Source of the DNA: Armatimonadota bacterium
Lineage (GTDB): Bacteria > Sysuimicrobiota > Sysuimicrobiia > Sysuimicrobiales > VGFF01
Direction: 5' to 3'
Length of the DNA stretch: 14,947 bases
Assembly (NCBI GenBank): GCA_016868955.1
Contig: VGFF01000049.1
Location: 1 to 14,947, forward strand
Under the pieces are notes generated by a model. The model had not been told where the DNA came from, searched no databases, and saw nothing but the letters and a program-made list of their open reading frames with translations. The translations under genes were made by a program, and so were the position numbers. Below, in pieces: positions 6,655 to 14,139 of the stretch. How positions within the stretch are numbered: the stretch's first letter is position 1; each line of letters opens with the position of its first letter.

Positions 6655-7911
6655 GTGGCAACGGTAACCCAGCTGCGCTGTCGCGCGTGTGGTGCGACGT
6701 ACGACGCCGGACCGGAGTACGTCTGCAGCGAGTGTTTCGGCCCCCTGGAGTCGGTCTACGACTACGAGGCCGCGGCGGGGGCGATCAGCCGCGCGTCGGT
6801 GGCGGCGGGGCCGACGTCGATCTGGCGATATGGTCCGCTGTTGCCGGCGGACTGCGTCGCCGACGCCGATCTCGGGCCGGGGTACACGCCGCTCATTCAC
6901 GCCCGTCGGATCGGCGCGCGGCTGGGCCTGCGCAATCTGTACGTCAAGAACGACACCGTCAATCCGACGTGGTCGTTCAAGGATCGCCTCGTCGCGCTCG
7001 CGGTCGCGGCGGCGCGGCGATTCGGCTTCGAGGTTCTGGCATGCGCGTCGACGGGCAATCTGGCCGGGGCGGTCGCGGCGCACGCGGCGCGGGCCGGCAT
7101 GCGCGCCGTCTTATTCATCCCCAAGGGCCTCGAGCTGAGCAAGGTAATGACGGCGGCGGTCTACAACCCGACCATCGTCGAGGTCGAGGGAACGTACGAT
7201 GACGTGAACCGGTTGTGCACGGAGATCGCCAGCGAGCATCCGTGGGCGTTCGCGAACATCAACATGCGGCCGTTCTACTCGGAGGGCTGCAAGACGCTCG
7301 CGTTCGAGGCCTGCGAGCAGCTTGGCTGGCGCTTCCCGGACCACCTGGTCGTGCCGGTCGCCTCCGGCAACCTGCTCGTGAAGTCGGAGAAGGCGTTCGA
7401 CGAGTTTCGCAAGGTCGGATTGGTCCAAGGCCGAACGCCCCGGATCCACGGCGCCCAGGCGGAAGGATGCTCGCCCGTCGCGGCGGCGTTCCGTGCCGGT
7501 GCCGACGTCGTCAAGCCGGTCCGCCCGAATACGGTTGCGAAGTCGCTGGCGATCGGCAACCCCGCCGACGGCAGCTTCGCGGTGAAGACCGCGCGCCGGA
7601 CCGGCGGCGTGATCGAGTCGGTCACGGACGCGGAGCTCGTCGAGGGCATTCGGCTACTCGCCGAGACGGAAGGCATCTTCGCCGAGACCGCGGGCGGCAC
7701 GACGATCGCGACGCTGAAGAAGCTCGCCGCCGCCGGCACGTTCGGCGCCGACGAGACGGTCGTCGCGTTCGTTACCGGCGCCGGCCTCAAGACCTTGGAC
7801 GCCGTCGCCGCCAGCTTGGCGGAACCGGTTTGGATCCAGCCATCCCTCCGCGACTTCGAGCGAGGCGTGCTCTCCGCCGACCGGCGGACGCCCGTAGGTT
7901 GGGTAACGTAG
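6655..7911 (+). CDS. thrC: Threonine synthase, plant-type with N-terminal zinc-ribbon-like segment
   Basis: ThrC is a pyridoxal-phosphate enzyme that converts O-phosphohomoserine to threonine and phosphate. The 418-residue product starts with a CxxC...CxxC segment (Cys9, 12, 24, 27), as in many bacterial and archaeal threonine synthases of the fold-type II plant-like group. The PLP lysine lies in NPTWSFKDR (Lys109), the phosphate-binding ASTGNLAGAVAAHAA follows, and FAETAGGTTIATLKK is present near the C-terminus. GTG 6655 is supported by AAGGGAGG at 6641-6648. Relatives are sometimes followed by or fused to a ThiS/MoaD sulfur carrier; none is present here. The gene shares the riboswitch-controlled transcript with thrB. 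Confidence 0.94.
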   Translation: MATVTQLRCRACGATYDAGPEYVCSECFGPLESVYDYEAAAGAISRASVAAGPTSIWRYGPLLPADCVADADLGPGYTPLIHARRIGARLGLRNLYVKNDTVNPTWSFKDRLVALAVAAARRFGFEVLACASTGNLAGAVAAHAARAGMRAVLFIPKGLELSKVMTAAVYNPTIVEVEGTYDDVNRLCTEIASEHPWAFANINMRPFYSEGCKTLAFEACEQLGWRFPDHLVVPVASGNLLVKSEKAFDEFRKVGLVQGRTPRIHGAQAEGCSPVAAAFRAGADVVKPVRPNTVAKSLAIGNPADGSFAVKTARRTGGVIESVTDAELVEGIRLLAETEGIFAETAGGTTIATLKKLAAAGTFGADETVVAFVTGAGLKTLDAVAASLAEPVWIQPSLRDFERGVLSADRRTPVGWVT

Positions 7912-7957
7912 CCTATACTATTCGTGTGATCGCGTCTTCGGCTACTAGGTGATAAGG

Positions 7958-8410
7958 ATGAGCTTGTTGATCGAGCCTGCGAGGCAGGCCGACGAAGCGG
8001 AGATCCAGCGGCTCGCGAAGACGGTATTGGCGGAATTCCAGGTTCCGTACGACAAGCACGTGGCCGCCGCTCTGACGAATATCGACGGCCACTACAAGCA
8101 GCCGATGTCGGTGATGTTCATCGCCCGGATGGACGGCCGCATCATCGGCACGATCGGCTTGCGCGAGGAGGACATGGGCAAAGCCCGCTTGGTCCATCAA
8201 TACGTCGACGCCGACTGTCGCCGCAAGGGCATCGGCGCGAAGTTACTCGACTCCGCGCTCGTGTATTGCCGCGTCTGCGGGTACAAGAAAGTGGAGCTGC
8301 AAACGGCGCCGTGGATGCACCAAGCCCAGCGCCTGTATCACTCGCGCGGGTTTCGAGAAACCAGTCGAACCGACAACGCGCAGCACTACGAGATGACCTT
8401 GCAGCGGTGA
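7958..8410 (+). CDS. GNAT family N-acetyltransferase
   Basis: GNAT enzymes transfer an acetyl group from acetyl-CoA to an amine. The 150-residue product has the family pattern: a beta strand ending in MFIARMDGRIIGTIGL, then the acetyl-CoA loop in ADCRRKGIGAKLLDSAL (RRKGIG) and a C-terminal MHQAQRLYHSRGFRET. The substrate cannot be read from the sequence. ATG 7958 is preferred because AGGTG lies 6 bases upstream; an in-frame GTG at 7949 overlaps that site. The gene follows thrC by 46 bases and may share its transcript. A TATACT lies at 7914-7919 but lacks a convincing -35 partner, so a separate promoter is uncertain. Confidence 0.9.
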   Translation: MSLLIEPARQADEAEIQRLAKTVLAEFQVPYDKHVAAALTNIDGHYKQPMSVMFIARMDGRIIGTIGLREEDMGKARLVHQYVDADCRRKGIGAKLLDSALVYCRVCGYKKVELQTAPWMHQAQRLYHSRGFRETSRTDNAQHYEMTLQR

Positions 8411-8438
8411 CGCGGGCCCGGCGCGCTTGGGAATCGGC

Positions 8439-9329
8439 ATGACGGAGACGGCGGCGGAGGTCCTCGCGGAGGTCGCGCGCGAAGCGCGCGCCTGCACGAA
8501 ATGCCGGCTTTGCGAGACGCGAACGCAAGCCGTGCCCGGAGAAGGACCACCGGACGCGCCCGTGCTGTTCGTGGGCGAAGGCCCCGGGCAGCAGGAAGAT
8601 GCTCAGGGGCGCCCGTTCGTCGGCGCCGCCGGTACGTTGTTGACGAAGCTCCTCGGCAGCATCAAGACACCACGCGAGAAAGTCTTCATCGCGAACGTCG
8701 TGAAGTGCCGCCCGCCCGGCAATCGGGTCCCTGCGCCGGACGAAATCGCCGCTTGCCTACCGTATCTCGTGCGTCAGATGGGCGTGTTACAGCCGCGCAT
8801 CGTTTGTATCCTTGGCGCGACGGCGCTCGCCGCGTTGGCAGGGCCGAAGGAGAAGATCTCGCGCGCGCACGGACGTGCCGTCTGGGATTCAGGTCGGTGG
8901 TTCTTTCCGACGTACCATCCGGCGGCGGCGCTGCGCAGCACGGACGTGGGCGAGGTGATGCAGGAAGACTTCCGTCGCCTGCGCCGCCTGATCGACGTCG
9001 AGTGGGGCACGTCCGGTACCTGGAAGTCCGGGATCGTCGCGAAGCTGTTCGAGGGCGACGCGACGACCGAGCCCGTCGAAGACGGCGGGTCGGTTCGATC
9101 GGGCGCGATCTCGCTGGTTTGGACGATCGAGGCCTTGCACCCGACGTTCCGAAGCACGTCGACGGTGGCGGAGCTGGTCCGCCGCTTCGTCGCGCGCAAG
9201 CACAAGTCCGTGGACCGCGACCGACTGGACGTGACCCTGACGGAGATCACCGACGGCGCCGGCCGCGCCGTCACGATCGAGTCGGCGGAATGCGAGACGG
9301 TTCGCGCCGAGGCGGCGATCCGAGACTAA
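8439..9329 (+). CDS. Family 4 uracil-DNA glycosylase with unusual C-terminal extension
   Basis: This enzyme removes uracil from DNA, starting base excision repair of deaminated cytosine. Residues 1 to about 188 are a family 4 glycosylase: ACTKCRLCETRTQAVPGEG, the uracil-binding VLFVGEGPGQQEDAQGRPFVG, and the TYHPAAALR motif. Four cysteines spaced as [4Fe-4S] ligands are present (Cys19, Cys22, Cys90, Cys106). The protein is 296 residues where the family is usually about 200. The last ~107 residues, from about GTSGTWKSG onward, match nothing I recognise and look soluble and charged. ATG 8439 is chosen; a TTG at 8427 is possible. The gene is convergent with coxM, 73 bases away. Confidence 0.92.
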   Translation: MTETAAEVLAEVAREARACTKCRLCETRTQAVPGEGPPDAPVLFVGEGPGQQEDAQGRPFVGAAGTLLTKLLGSIKTPREKVFIANVVKCRPPGNRVPAPDEIAACLPYLVRQMGVLQPRIVCILGATALAALAGPKEKISRAHGRAVWDSGRWFFPTYHPAAALRSTDVGEVMQEDFRRLRRLIDVEWGTSGTWKSGIVAKLFEGDATTEPVEDGGSVRSGAISLVWTIEALHPTFRSTSTVAELVRRFVARKHKSVDRDRLDVTLTEITDGAGRAVTIESAECETVRAEAAIRD

Positions 9330-9402
9330 GAACCGACCGGACTTCGCGCTCTCGACCTGACGCGAGCGAACTTGCTCGAGCAACCCCCTCCAGCGAACGC
9401 GC

Positions 9403-10266
9403 CTAGCGAGCCCGCTCCACTGCCTTCGCCAAAGCCCGTTTCGCGTAGACCTTCGCGATGTGATTCTTGTATGTCGCCGACGCGTACAATTCGTCGGTGG
9501 CATCGATGCCGTCGGCGGCCTGCTGCGCCGCCGAGGCGATCGTCGCGTCGTCGAGCGCCTTGCCTTCGAGCGCGGCTTCGACCTTCGTCAAGCGAACCGC
9601 TTTCGGCCCCGCGCCAGTGATCGCCAGCCGCGCGTCGGCGCACTTCCCACCCTCGATCGTGACGAGCGCCGCCAGGCCGACCATCGCGTACCCTGAGGCC
9701 GGATGCGGGAGCTTCATATAGCACCAACCCTGGCCTGGGGGGCGACGCGGGACCCGCAGGTGCGTAAGGATCTCGTCGGGCCGCGCCGCTGTCGTCATCA
9801 GGTCGACGAAGAAGTCGCGGGCGGCGACCGCCCGCTCGCCGCCCGCGCTGCGCAGGTGCACGGTCGCTTCCAGTGCCAACACGGCGGCCGGATAGTCGGC
9901 GGCGGGATCGGCGTGCGCGAGGCTTCCACCGATCGTGCCGACGTTGCGCACCTGGATGTCGCCGACGCGCGACGCGGTCTCCGCGAGCAATGGCGCCTGC
10001 GACAAAACGGCCGCGTTCGCCGTCAACTCGTCGTGCGTCGTCAACGCGCCGATCATGATCGAACCGATGTCATCGCGGATGCCCCGGAGCTCCGCGACGC
10101 AGCCGATGTCGATGAGCGTCGCCGGCTGCGCCAGCCGCATCTTCATCATCGGCAACAGGCTGTGGCCCCCGGCCAACAGCTTCGCGTTGTCGCCATGATG
10201 AGCGAGGAGCGAGACCGCCTCGGAAAGATTGTGAGCCCGTACGTACTCGAACGCGGCCGGTATCAC
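9403..10266 (-). CDS. coxM: CoxM-like FAD-binding subunit of a molybdenum hydroxylase (CO dehydrogenase family)
   Basis: The medium subunit binds FAD and passes electrons from the iron-sulfur subunit to the final acceptor. The 287-residue product shows both FAD-binding motifs, LLAGGHSLLPMMKMR (about 30-44) and VGTIGGSLAHADPAADYPA (about 109-127), and an RNVGTIGG core typical of the CoxM/xanthine-dehydrogenase FAD family. It begins at GTG 10266 with GGGAGG upstream. The start overlaps a TGA of a short upstream frame (GTGA), as expected if a coxL stop once lay there. The substrate may be CO or another small molecule; without the large subunit this cannot be decided. Confidence 0.9.
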   Translation of the reverse strand: MIPAAFEYVRAHNLSEAVSLLAHHGDNAKLLAGGHSLLPMMKMRLAQPATLIDIGCVAELRGIRDDIGSIMIGALTTHDELTANAAVLSQAPLLAETASRVGDIQVRNVGTIGGSLAHADPAADYPAAVLALEATVHLRSAGGERAVAARDFFVDLMTTAARPDEILTHLRVPRRPPGQGWCYMKLPHPASGYAMVGLAALVTIEGGKCADARLAITGAGPKAVRLTKVEAALEGKALDDATIASAAQQAADGIDATDELYASATYKNHIAKVYAKRALAKAVERAR

Positions 10267-10369
10267 CGCGCACCACCTCCCGTTGCGGCCACCATGGTGG
10301 ACCAGACCTTCTCCGGCATCAAGACCAATTCGTCGCGGTTAATCGGTTGGCCCATTTAGGTCGGGTCAT
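10263..10369 (-). pseudogene. coxL: Probable remnant of coxL (molybdopterin large subunit)
   Basis: Between coxS and coxM, where S-L-M operons carry the ~2.3-kb coxL, only about 100 bases remain. A perfect GGAGGTGA (10375-10382, reverse strand) stands 5 bases before ATG 10369, which opens a frame of only 16 residues (MTRPKWANRLTATNWS). A second frame from ATG 10355 encodes 30 residues, beginning MGQPINRDE, like the GQPI-x-R-x-ED start of CoxL proteins, and then containing MPEKVWSTM, like the TPEKVWRAL end. Its TGA overlaps the coxM GTG. This is best explained as coxL with the middle removed plus a small frameshift near the start. The similarity is judged by eye on very short stretches, so chance or a genuine short peptide remains possible. 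Confidence 0.45.
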
Positions 10370-10370
10370 C

Positions 10371-10862
10371 TCAGTCACCTCCGGCCGCGACGGCGGGGAC
10401 GCGCATGCGCTGCGCCGCCGTGCGGATGGCGTTGACGATGTGCTGGTATCCGGTGCAACGGCAGAGATTGCCGTCCAGGCCGTGCCGGATTTCGTCGTCG
10501 GTCGGACTCGGATTGCGCTTGAGCAAATCGAGGGAAACCATGATCATGCCCGGCGTGCAGAAGCCGCACTGCAGTCCGTGCTCGTCCCAGAACGCCTGCT
10601 GAACGGGATGGAGGTGCGCCGGATCCGGCGCCAGGCCCTCGATGGTCGTGATTTCGCCGCCGTCCGCCTGGGCGGCGAGAATCGTGCAGGACTTGACGGC
10701 CTTGCGGTTCCAGAGCACTGTGCACGCGCCGCAGTTCGAGGTGTCGCATCCGATGTGCGTGCCGGTCAGGCCGAGCGCGTCTCGGAGGAAGTGGATGAGC
10801 AATGTGCGGGGTTCCACGTCCCGGGTTTGCGGCACGCCATTTACGGTTACCGTGGTTTTCAT
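10371..10862 (-). CDS. coxS: CoxS-like [2Fe-2S] subunit of a molybdenum hydroxylase (CO dehydrogenase family)
   Basis: The small subunit carries two [2Fe-2S] clusters that move electrons from the molybdenum site to FAD. The 163-residue product has the plant-ferredoxin cluster GCDTSNCGACTV with a later cysteine (Cys39, 44, 47, 59) and the second cluster CGFCTPGM...LCRCTGY (Cys99, 102, 134, 136). Length is normal. Two adjacent ATGs exist at 10865 and 10862; the second is preferred because GGGAGG then sits at a normal 6-base spacing instead of 3. It is the first gene of its minus-strand operon and is divergent from ligA. Its usual catalytic partner is missing next to it. Confidence 0.93.
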   Translation of the reverse strand: MKTTVTVNGVPQTRDVEPRTLLIHFLRDALGLTGTHIGCDTSNCGACTVLWNRKAVKSCTILAAQADGGEITTIEGLAPDPAHLHPVQQAFWDEHGLQCGFCTPGMIMVSLDLLKRNPSPTDDEIRHGLDGNLCRCTGYQHIVNAIRTAAQRMRVPAVAAGGD

Positions 10863-10865
10863 CAT

Positions 10866-11006
10866 CGACCTCCCGAATCAGGGTGTTGTGCCTTCCGTGA
10901 GCTCGCAACAAACTCCTCCAACTGACGCCGGCGGGGCGCCGCCCCAGCCACCTCGTCCGACGGGGACCGCGAAGCGGCGCAGGAGGACGCCGACCGACCG
11001 CATAAC
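10866..11006. other. Divergent intergenic region between coxS and ligA
   Basis: This 141-base region must hold the promoters or leaders for coxS (minus) and ligA (plus), but I see no convincing -35/-10 pair. It contains a plus-strand open frame from GTG 10897 (or 10888) to TGA 11008-11010, about 37 codons, rich in proline and arginine, whose stop overlaps the ligA GTG (GTGA). That frame has no good ribosome-binding site, so it is not called as a gene. AGGAGG at 10981-10986 is 20 bases before GTG 11007, too far for normal use. Confidence 0.4.
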
Positions 11007-13046
11007 GTGACGGCGGGAGGGATCACTCTGACACGAGGCCGTTCGCAGGACGCCGCCCGCCGCGTCGCGGGCCTGCGCACCGAGATCGAGCACCACAGCC
11101 ACCGCTACCATGTGCTGGACGCGCCCGAGATCAGCGACGAGGCGTACGACGCGCTCGTGCGCGAGCTGCAGGAGCTGGAGGCGCGATATCCGGAGCTCGT
11201 GACGCCCGAATCGACGACGCAGCGCGTCGGCGCGCCGCCGAGCGCCGCGTTCTCGGAGGTCGCGCACGGATCGCCGATGCTCAGTTTGGCGAACGCCTTC
11301 ACCATCGACGAGCTTCGCGCCTGGGATCGCCGCGTCCGCGGCGGCCTCGAAGACCAGGCGCCGAGCTACGTTTGCGAGCTGAAGATCGACGGCGCGGCCG
11401 TCAATCTCGCGTACGAGGACGGTGTATTTGCGCGCGGCGCCACGCGCGGCGACGGCACACGCGGCGAGGACATCACGCCGAATCTGCGGACGATCAAAAG
11501 CGTGCCGCTGCGGTTGCGCGGGTCGCGTCCGCCGCGTCGGGTCGAGGCCCGCGGCGAGGTCTATCTGTCGAAGAAGGCGTTCGAGCGCATCAACGGGGAG
11601 CGTGCGCGCGCCGGCGCGACGCTATACGCGAATCCGCGCAACGCCGCCGCCGGCGCGCTGCGTCAGATCGACCCCGCGGTGACGGCGTCCCGGCCGCTGC
11701 AGATGTTCTGCTACGGCCTCGGTGCGCGCGAGGGCCTGGATCTGCCGGGGCACTGGGAGGCCCTGGCGTGGATGCGCGACGCCGGCCTGCGCACGAATCC
11801 CGACGTGCTGCGATGCGACACGCTTGAGGATGTGATCGCCTGGATCGAGAAGCAAAGCGCACGTCGCGGCGAACTGCCGTATGAGGTCGACGGCGTCGTC
11901 GTCAAGATCAGCGACTACGCGCATCAGCGCGCGCTTGGCTCCACGGCTTCGTCGCCGCGCTGGGCCGTCGCCTACAAATTTCCGGCCGAGCAGGCGGTCA
12001 CGCGGGTCGGGAACATCCGCACCGACGTTGGACGCACGGGGGCATTGACGCCCGTGGCCGAGCTGGAGCCCGTACGCGTCGGCGGCGTCATCGTGCGCAA
12101 CGCAACGTTGCACAACGAGGACGAAGTGCGGCGGAAGGACGTCCGCATCGGCGACTCCGTGGTCATCCAGCGTGCCGGCGATGTCATTCCCGAAGTCGTT
12201 TCGGTGCTCGTCGATCGGCGGGACGGCGGCGAACGGGAGTGGCGGATGCCGACGCGCTGCCCCATTTGTGGATCGCCCGTCGTTCGTGGCGAGGGCGAGT
12301 CTGTCGCGCGTTGCACCGGCGGTGCGTCCTGCCCAGCGCAGGTCATCCAGCAGCTTCTGCACTTCTGCGGCCGCGCCGCGATGAACATCGACGGCGTCGG
12401 GCCGTCGATCCTGCAGCAGATGCTCGACGCCGACCTCATCCGCGGGCCGGCCGATCTCTATCACGTGACGAAGGAACAACTCCTCGGCCTCGAACGCGTG
12501 GCCGAGAAATCGGCGCAGAACGTCGTTGACGCCATCGAGCACTCGAAGGACACGATGACCGCGCGCCTGATCTACGCGCTGGGGATTCGTCACGTCGGCG
12601 CGACGATCGCCGAATTGCTGGCGCGCAATGTCGGCGACATTCGGCGATTGCTCGACGCAAGCGAGGAGGAGATCGCTGCCGTCGAGGGCGTCGGACCGGT
12701 GATCGCCTCCAGCGTCTACGCGTACTTTGCCGACGCCGCGCACCGCGACTTGGTGCGCCGATTGCTCGACAGCGGCGTTCGGCCGCGCAGCGCGCGCGGG
12801 ACGTCGGACGGCCCGCTCGCCGGCAAGTCCTTCGTGTTCACGGGGACGCTCGCGGGTTTGCAGCGCCGCGAAGCGGCCGAGCGCGTCAAGCGTCTCGGCG
12901 CGAGCGTTTCGGAGACCGTCAGCGCGAAGACGTCGTACATGGTCGCCGGCGAGGATCCGGGCGCGAAGCTCGACAAAGCGAAGAAACTCGGGGTGACGGT
13001 CCTGGAAACGGAAGCGTTCCTGCGACTCATGGAGACGATGGAATGA
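11007..13046 (+). CDS. ligA: NAD-dependent DNA ligase LigA
   Basis: LigA seals DNA nicks in replication and repair using NAD. The 679-residue product has all domains in order: Ia domain (HRYHVLDAPEISDEAYD), adenylation domain with the catalytic lysine in CELKIDGAAVNL (Lys126), OB fold, a zinc finger with Cys418, 421, 436 and 442, helix-hairpin-helix repeats (INIDGVG-like and VEGVGPVIA), and a C-terminal BRCT domain from about residue 600 (LAGKSFVFTGTLAG, ASVSETVSAKTSYMVAGEDPGAKLDKA). The start is uncertain: GTG 11007 lacks a nearby Shine-Dalgarno, whereas GGGAGG (11015-11020) sits 7 bases before an in-frame CTG at 11028. Both precede the conserved core. The stop overlaps the next gene by ATGA. 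Confidence 0.96.
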   Translation: MTAGGITLTRGRSQDAARRVAGLRTEIEHHSHRYHVLDAPEISDEAYDALVRELQELEARYPELVTPESTTQRVGAPPSAAFSEVAHGSPMLSLANAFTIDELRAWDRRVRGGLEDQAPSYVCELKIDGAAVNLAYEDGVFARGATRGDGTRGEDITPNLRTIKSVPLRLRGSRPPRRVEARGEVYLSKKAFERINGERARAGATLYANPRNAAAGALRQIDPAVTASRPLQMFCYGLGAREGLDLPGHWEALAWMRDAGLRTNPDVLRCDTLEDVIAWIEKQSARRGELPYEVDGVVVKISDYAHQRALGSTASSPRWAVAYKFPAEQAVTRVGNIRTDVGRTGALTPVAELEPVRVGGVIVRNATLHNEDEVRRKDVRIGDSVVIQRAGDVIPEVVSVLVDRRDGGEREWRMPTRCPICGSPVVRGEGESVARCTGGASCPAQVIQQLLHFCGRAAMNIDGVGPSILQQMLDADLIRGPADLYHVTKEQLLGLERVAEKSAQNVVDAIEHSKDTMTARLIYALGIRHVGATIAELLARNVGDIRRLLDASEEEIAAVEGVGPVIASSVYAYFADAAHRDLVRRLLDSGVRPRSARGTSDGPLAGKSFVFTGTLAGLQRREAAERVKRLGASVSETVSAKTSYMVAGEDPGAKLDKAKKLGVTVLETEAFLRLMETME

Positions 13047-13585
13047 CCCGCCCCCGGGTCGCTTCGTCACGGACGATGTTTCGCTGGAGCATTGTCGGTC
13101 TGATCGCGCTCCTCGTCGCGCTCGCGTTGTGGTCGTCGCGTCCGGTAACGACACCGGCGCTCATCTACTTCACGCAGTGGGGCGCGGGCAATCGAAGTGC
13201 TACGCTCCAACCCGTGTTTCGAATGGTGCGCGGCCGCGGCCGAGAAGAGTTTGTTCGCCAGGCGATCGACGAATTGCTCTTGGGACCGAATACCGAAGAG
13301 AAGGCGCAAGGGTTCGTCACGGAGATTCCCACAGGGACGCGATGTCTCGGCGTTCGCATCGTCGGAACGATGTCGCACGTCGACCTCTCCAGCGAGTTCG
13401 AGAAGGGCGGCGGCAGCGCGTCGATGCTCGCGCGCCTATACCAGGTCGTCTATACGGCGACCCACTTTGCCGGCGTCGAGGAAGTCCGTATCTTGATCAA
13501 TGGAAACATCCGCGAATCGATGGGCGGCGAAGGCGTCATGATAAACGTGCCCGTTCGCCGTCTGCCCGTACCGCCGCGGTTCTGA
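13043..13585 (+). CDS. GerMN domain-containing membrane-anchored protein
   Basis: The 180-residue product has a short basic N-terminus and one transmembrane segment (about 14-30, rich in Leu, Ala and Val), followed by an extracytoplasmic GerMN domain. Supporting stretches are ALIYFTQWGAG, a helix in EEFVRQAIDELLLGPNTEEKAQG, SHVDLSSEF and the C-terminal VEEVRILINGNIRESMGGEG. GerMN domains occur in the spore germination protein GerM but also in non-sporulating bacteria, where their role is unclear. There is no lipobox cysteine after the hydrophobic segment, so it is probably anchored by the helix itself. ATG 13043 overlaps the ligA stop, suggesting co-expression. Confidence 0.85.
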   Translation: MTRPRVASSRTMFRWSIVGLIALLVALALWSSRPVTTPALIYFTQWGAGNRSATLQPVFRMVRGRGREEFVRQAIDELLLGPNTEEKAQGFVTEIPTGTRCLGVRIVGTMSHVDLSSEFEKGGGSASMLARLYQVVYTATHFAGVEEVRILINGNIRESMGGEGVMINVPVRRLPVPPRF

Positions 13586-13632
13586 TCCCGCCTTCGGAAT
13601 CTGTCCGGAATGGAGTTGACGCGTACACCGTC

Positions 13633-14139
13633 ATGGATTCCATCAGCGAATTGCATTGGCGGCGCGCCGTCCTGCGAGAAATGGGCGGAGAAGCCCGCGG
13701 CCGGAGGCAACACGAGGCCGGCAAGCTGACGGCCCGCGAGCGACTCGACTGTCTCCTCGACGCCGGCTCGTTCATCGAGTACGACGTGCACGTGGCCCAC
13801 CGGGGAGGCGAGTGCGGCCTCGACCACATGGAGGCGCCCGCGGATGGCGTCGTCACCGGCGCCGCTACGATCGGCGGGCGTCACGTCTTCGTGTTCTCGC
13901 AGGACTTCACCGTATTCGGCGGATCTCTCGGTGAAGCGCACGCCGCGAAGATCTGCAAGATCATGGTTCAAGCGATGAAGGTCGGCGCCCCGGTCATCGG
14001 CCTCAAGGGCAGCGGCGGCGCGCGCAGCCAAGAGGGCGTCGTCGCGCTCGGCGGCTATGCCGGCATCTTCCTGCGCAACACCTTGGCCAGCGGCGTCATC
14101 CCGCAGATCTCCGCGATCATGGGCCCATGCGCCGGCGGC
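13633..14139 (+). pseudogene. mmdA: Truncated acyl-CoA carboxylase carboxyltransferase subunit (propionyl/methylmalonyl-CoA type)
   Basis: The family transfers carboxyl from biotin to acyl-CoA (for example propionyl-CoA to methylmalonyl-CoA). The first 169 residues are recognisable: KLTARERLDCLLDAGSF, FSQDFTVFGGSLGEAHAAKI, then GGYAGIFLRNTLASGVIPQIS and AIMGPCAGG. Normal proteins continue with AVYSPA and reach about 510-540 residues; here similarity stops at 14139 and the frame runs on as arginine-rich sequence to a stop at 14316, inside the mutase gene. The conserved NDSGGARIQEG motif reads KGSGGARSQEG, a further departure. The first in-frame ATG is 13633 and has no clear Shine-Dalgarno. As read, it cannot encode a working subunit; the cause may be deletion or an assembly join. 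Confidence 0.8.

Noticed and set aside
7914..7919. TATACT as a -10 box for the GNAT gene
   Set aside because: No acceptable -35 element is found at 15-19 bases upstream, so it is only mentioned under the gene.
9363..9378. Hairpin between the convergent uracil-DNA glycosylase and coxM genes
   Set aside because: The stem is only 5 bp with a 6-base loop and no T-run; not enough to call a terminator.
10070..10276. 68-residue minus-strand frame overlapping the coxM start
   Set aside because: It lies in a different frame over well conserved coxM codons and has no recognisable features.
11622..13154. Long minus-strand open frame opposite ligA
   Set aside because: It is a shadow of ligA without motifs; the plus strand encodes a complete, well conserved ligase.
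13129..13632. Upstream part of the frame that holds the truncated carboxyltransferase
   Set aside because: It overlaps the GerMN gene in another frame and is arginine-rich; carboxyltransferase similarity starts only after ATG 13633.
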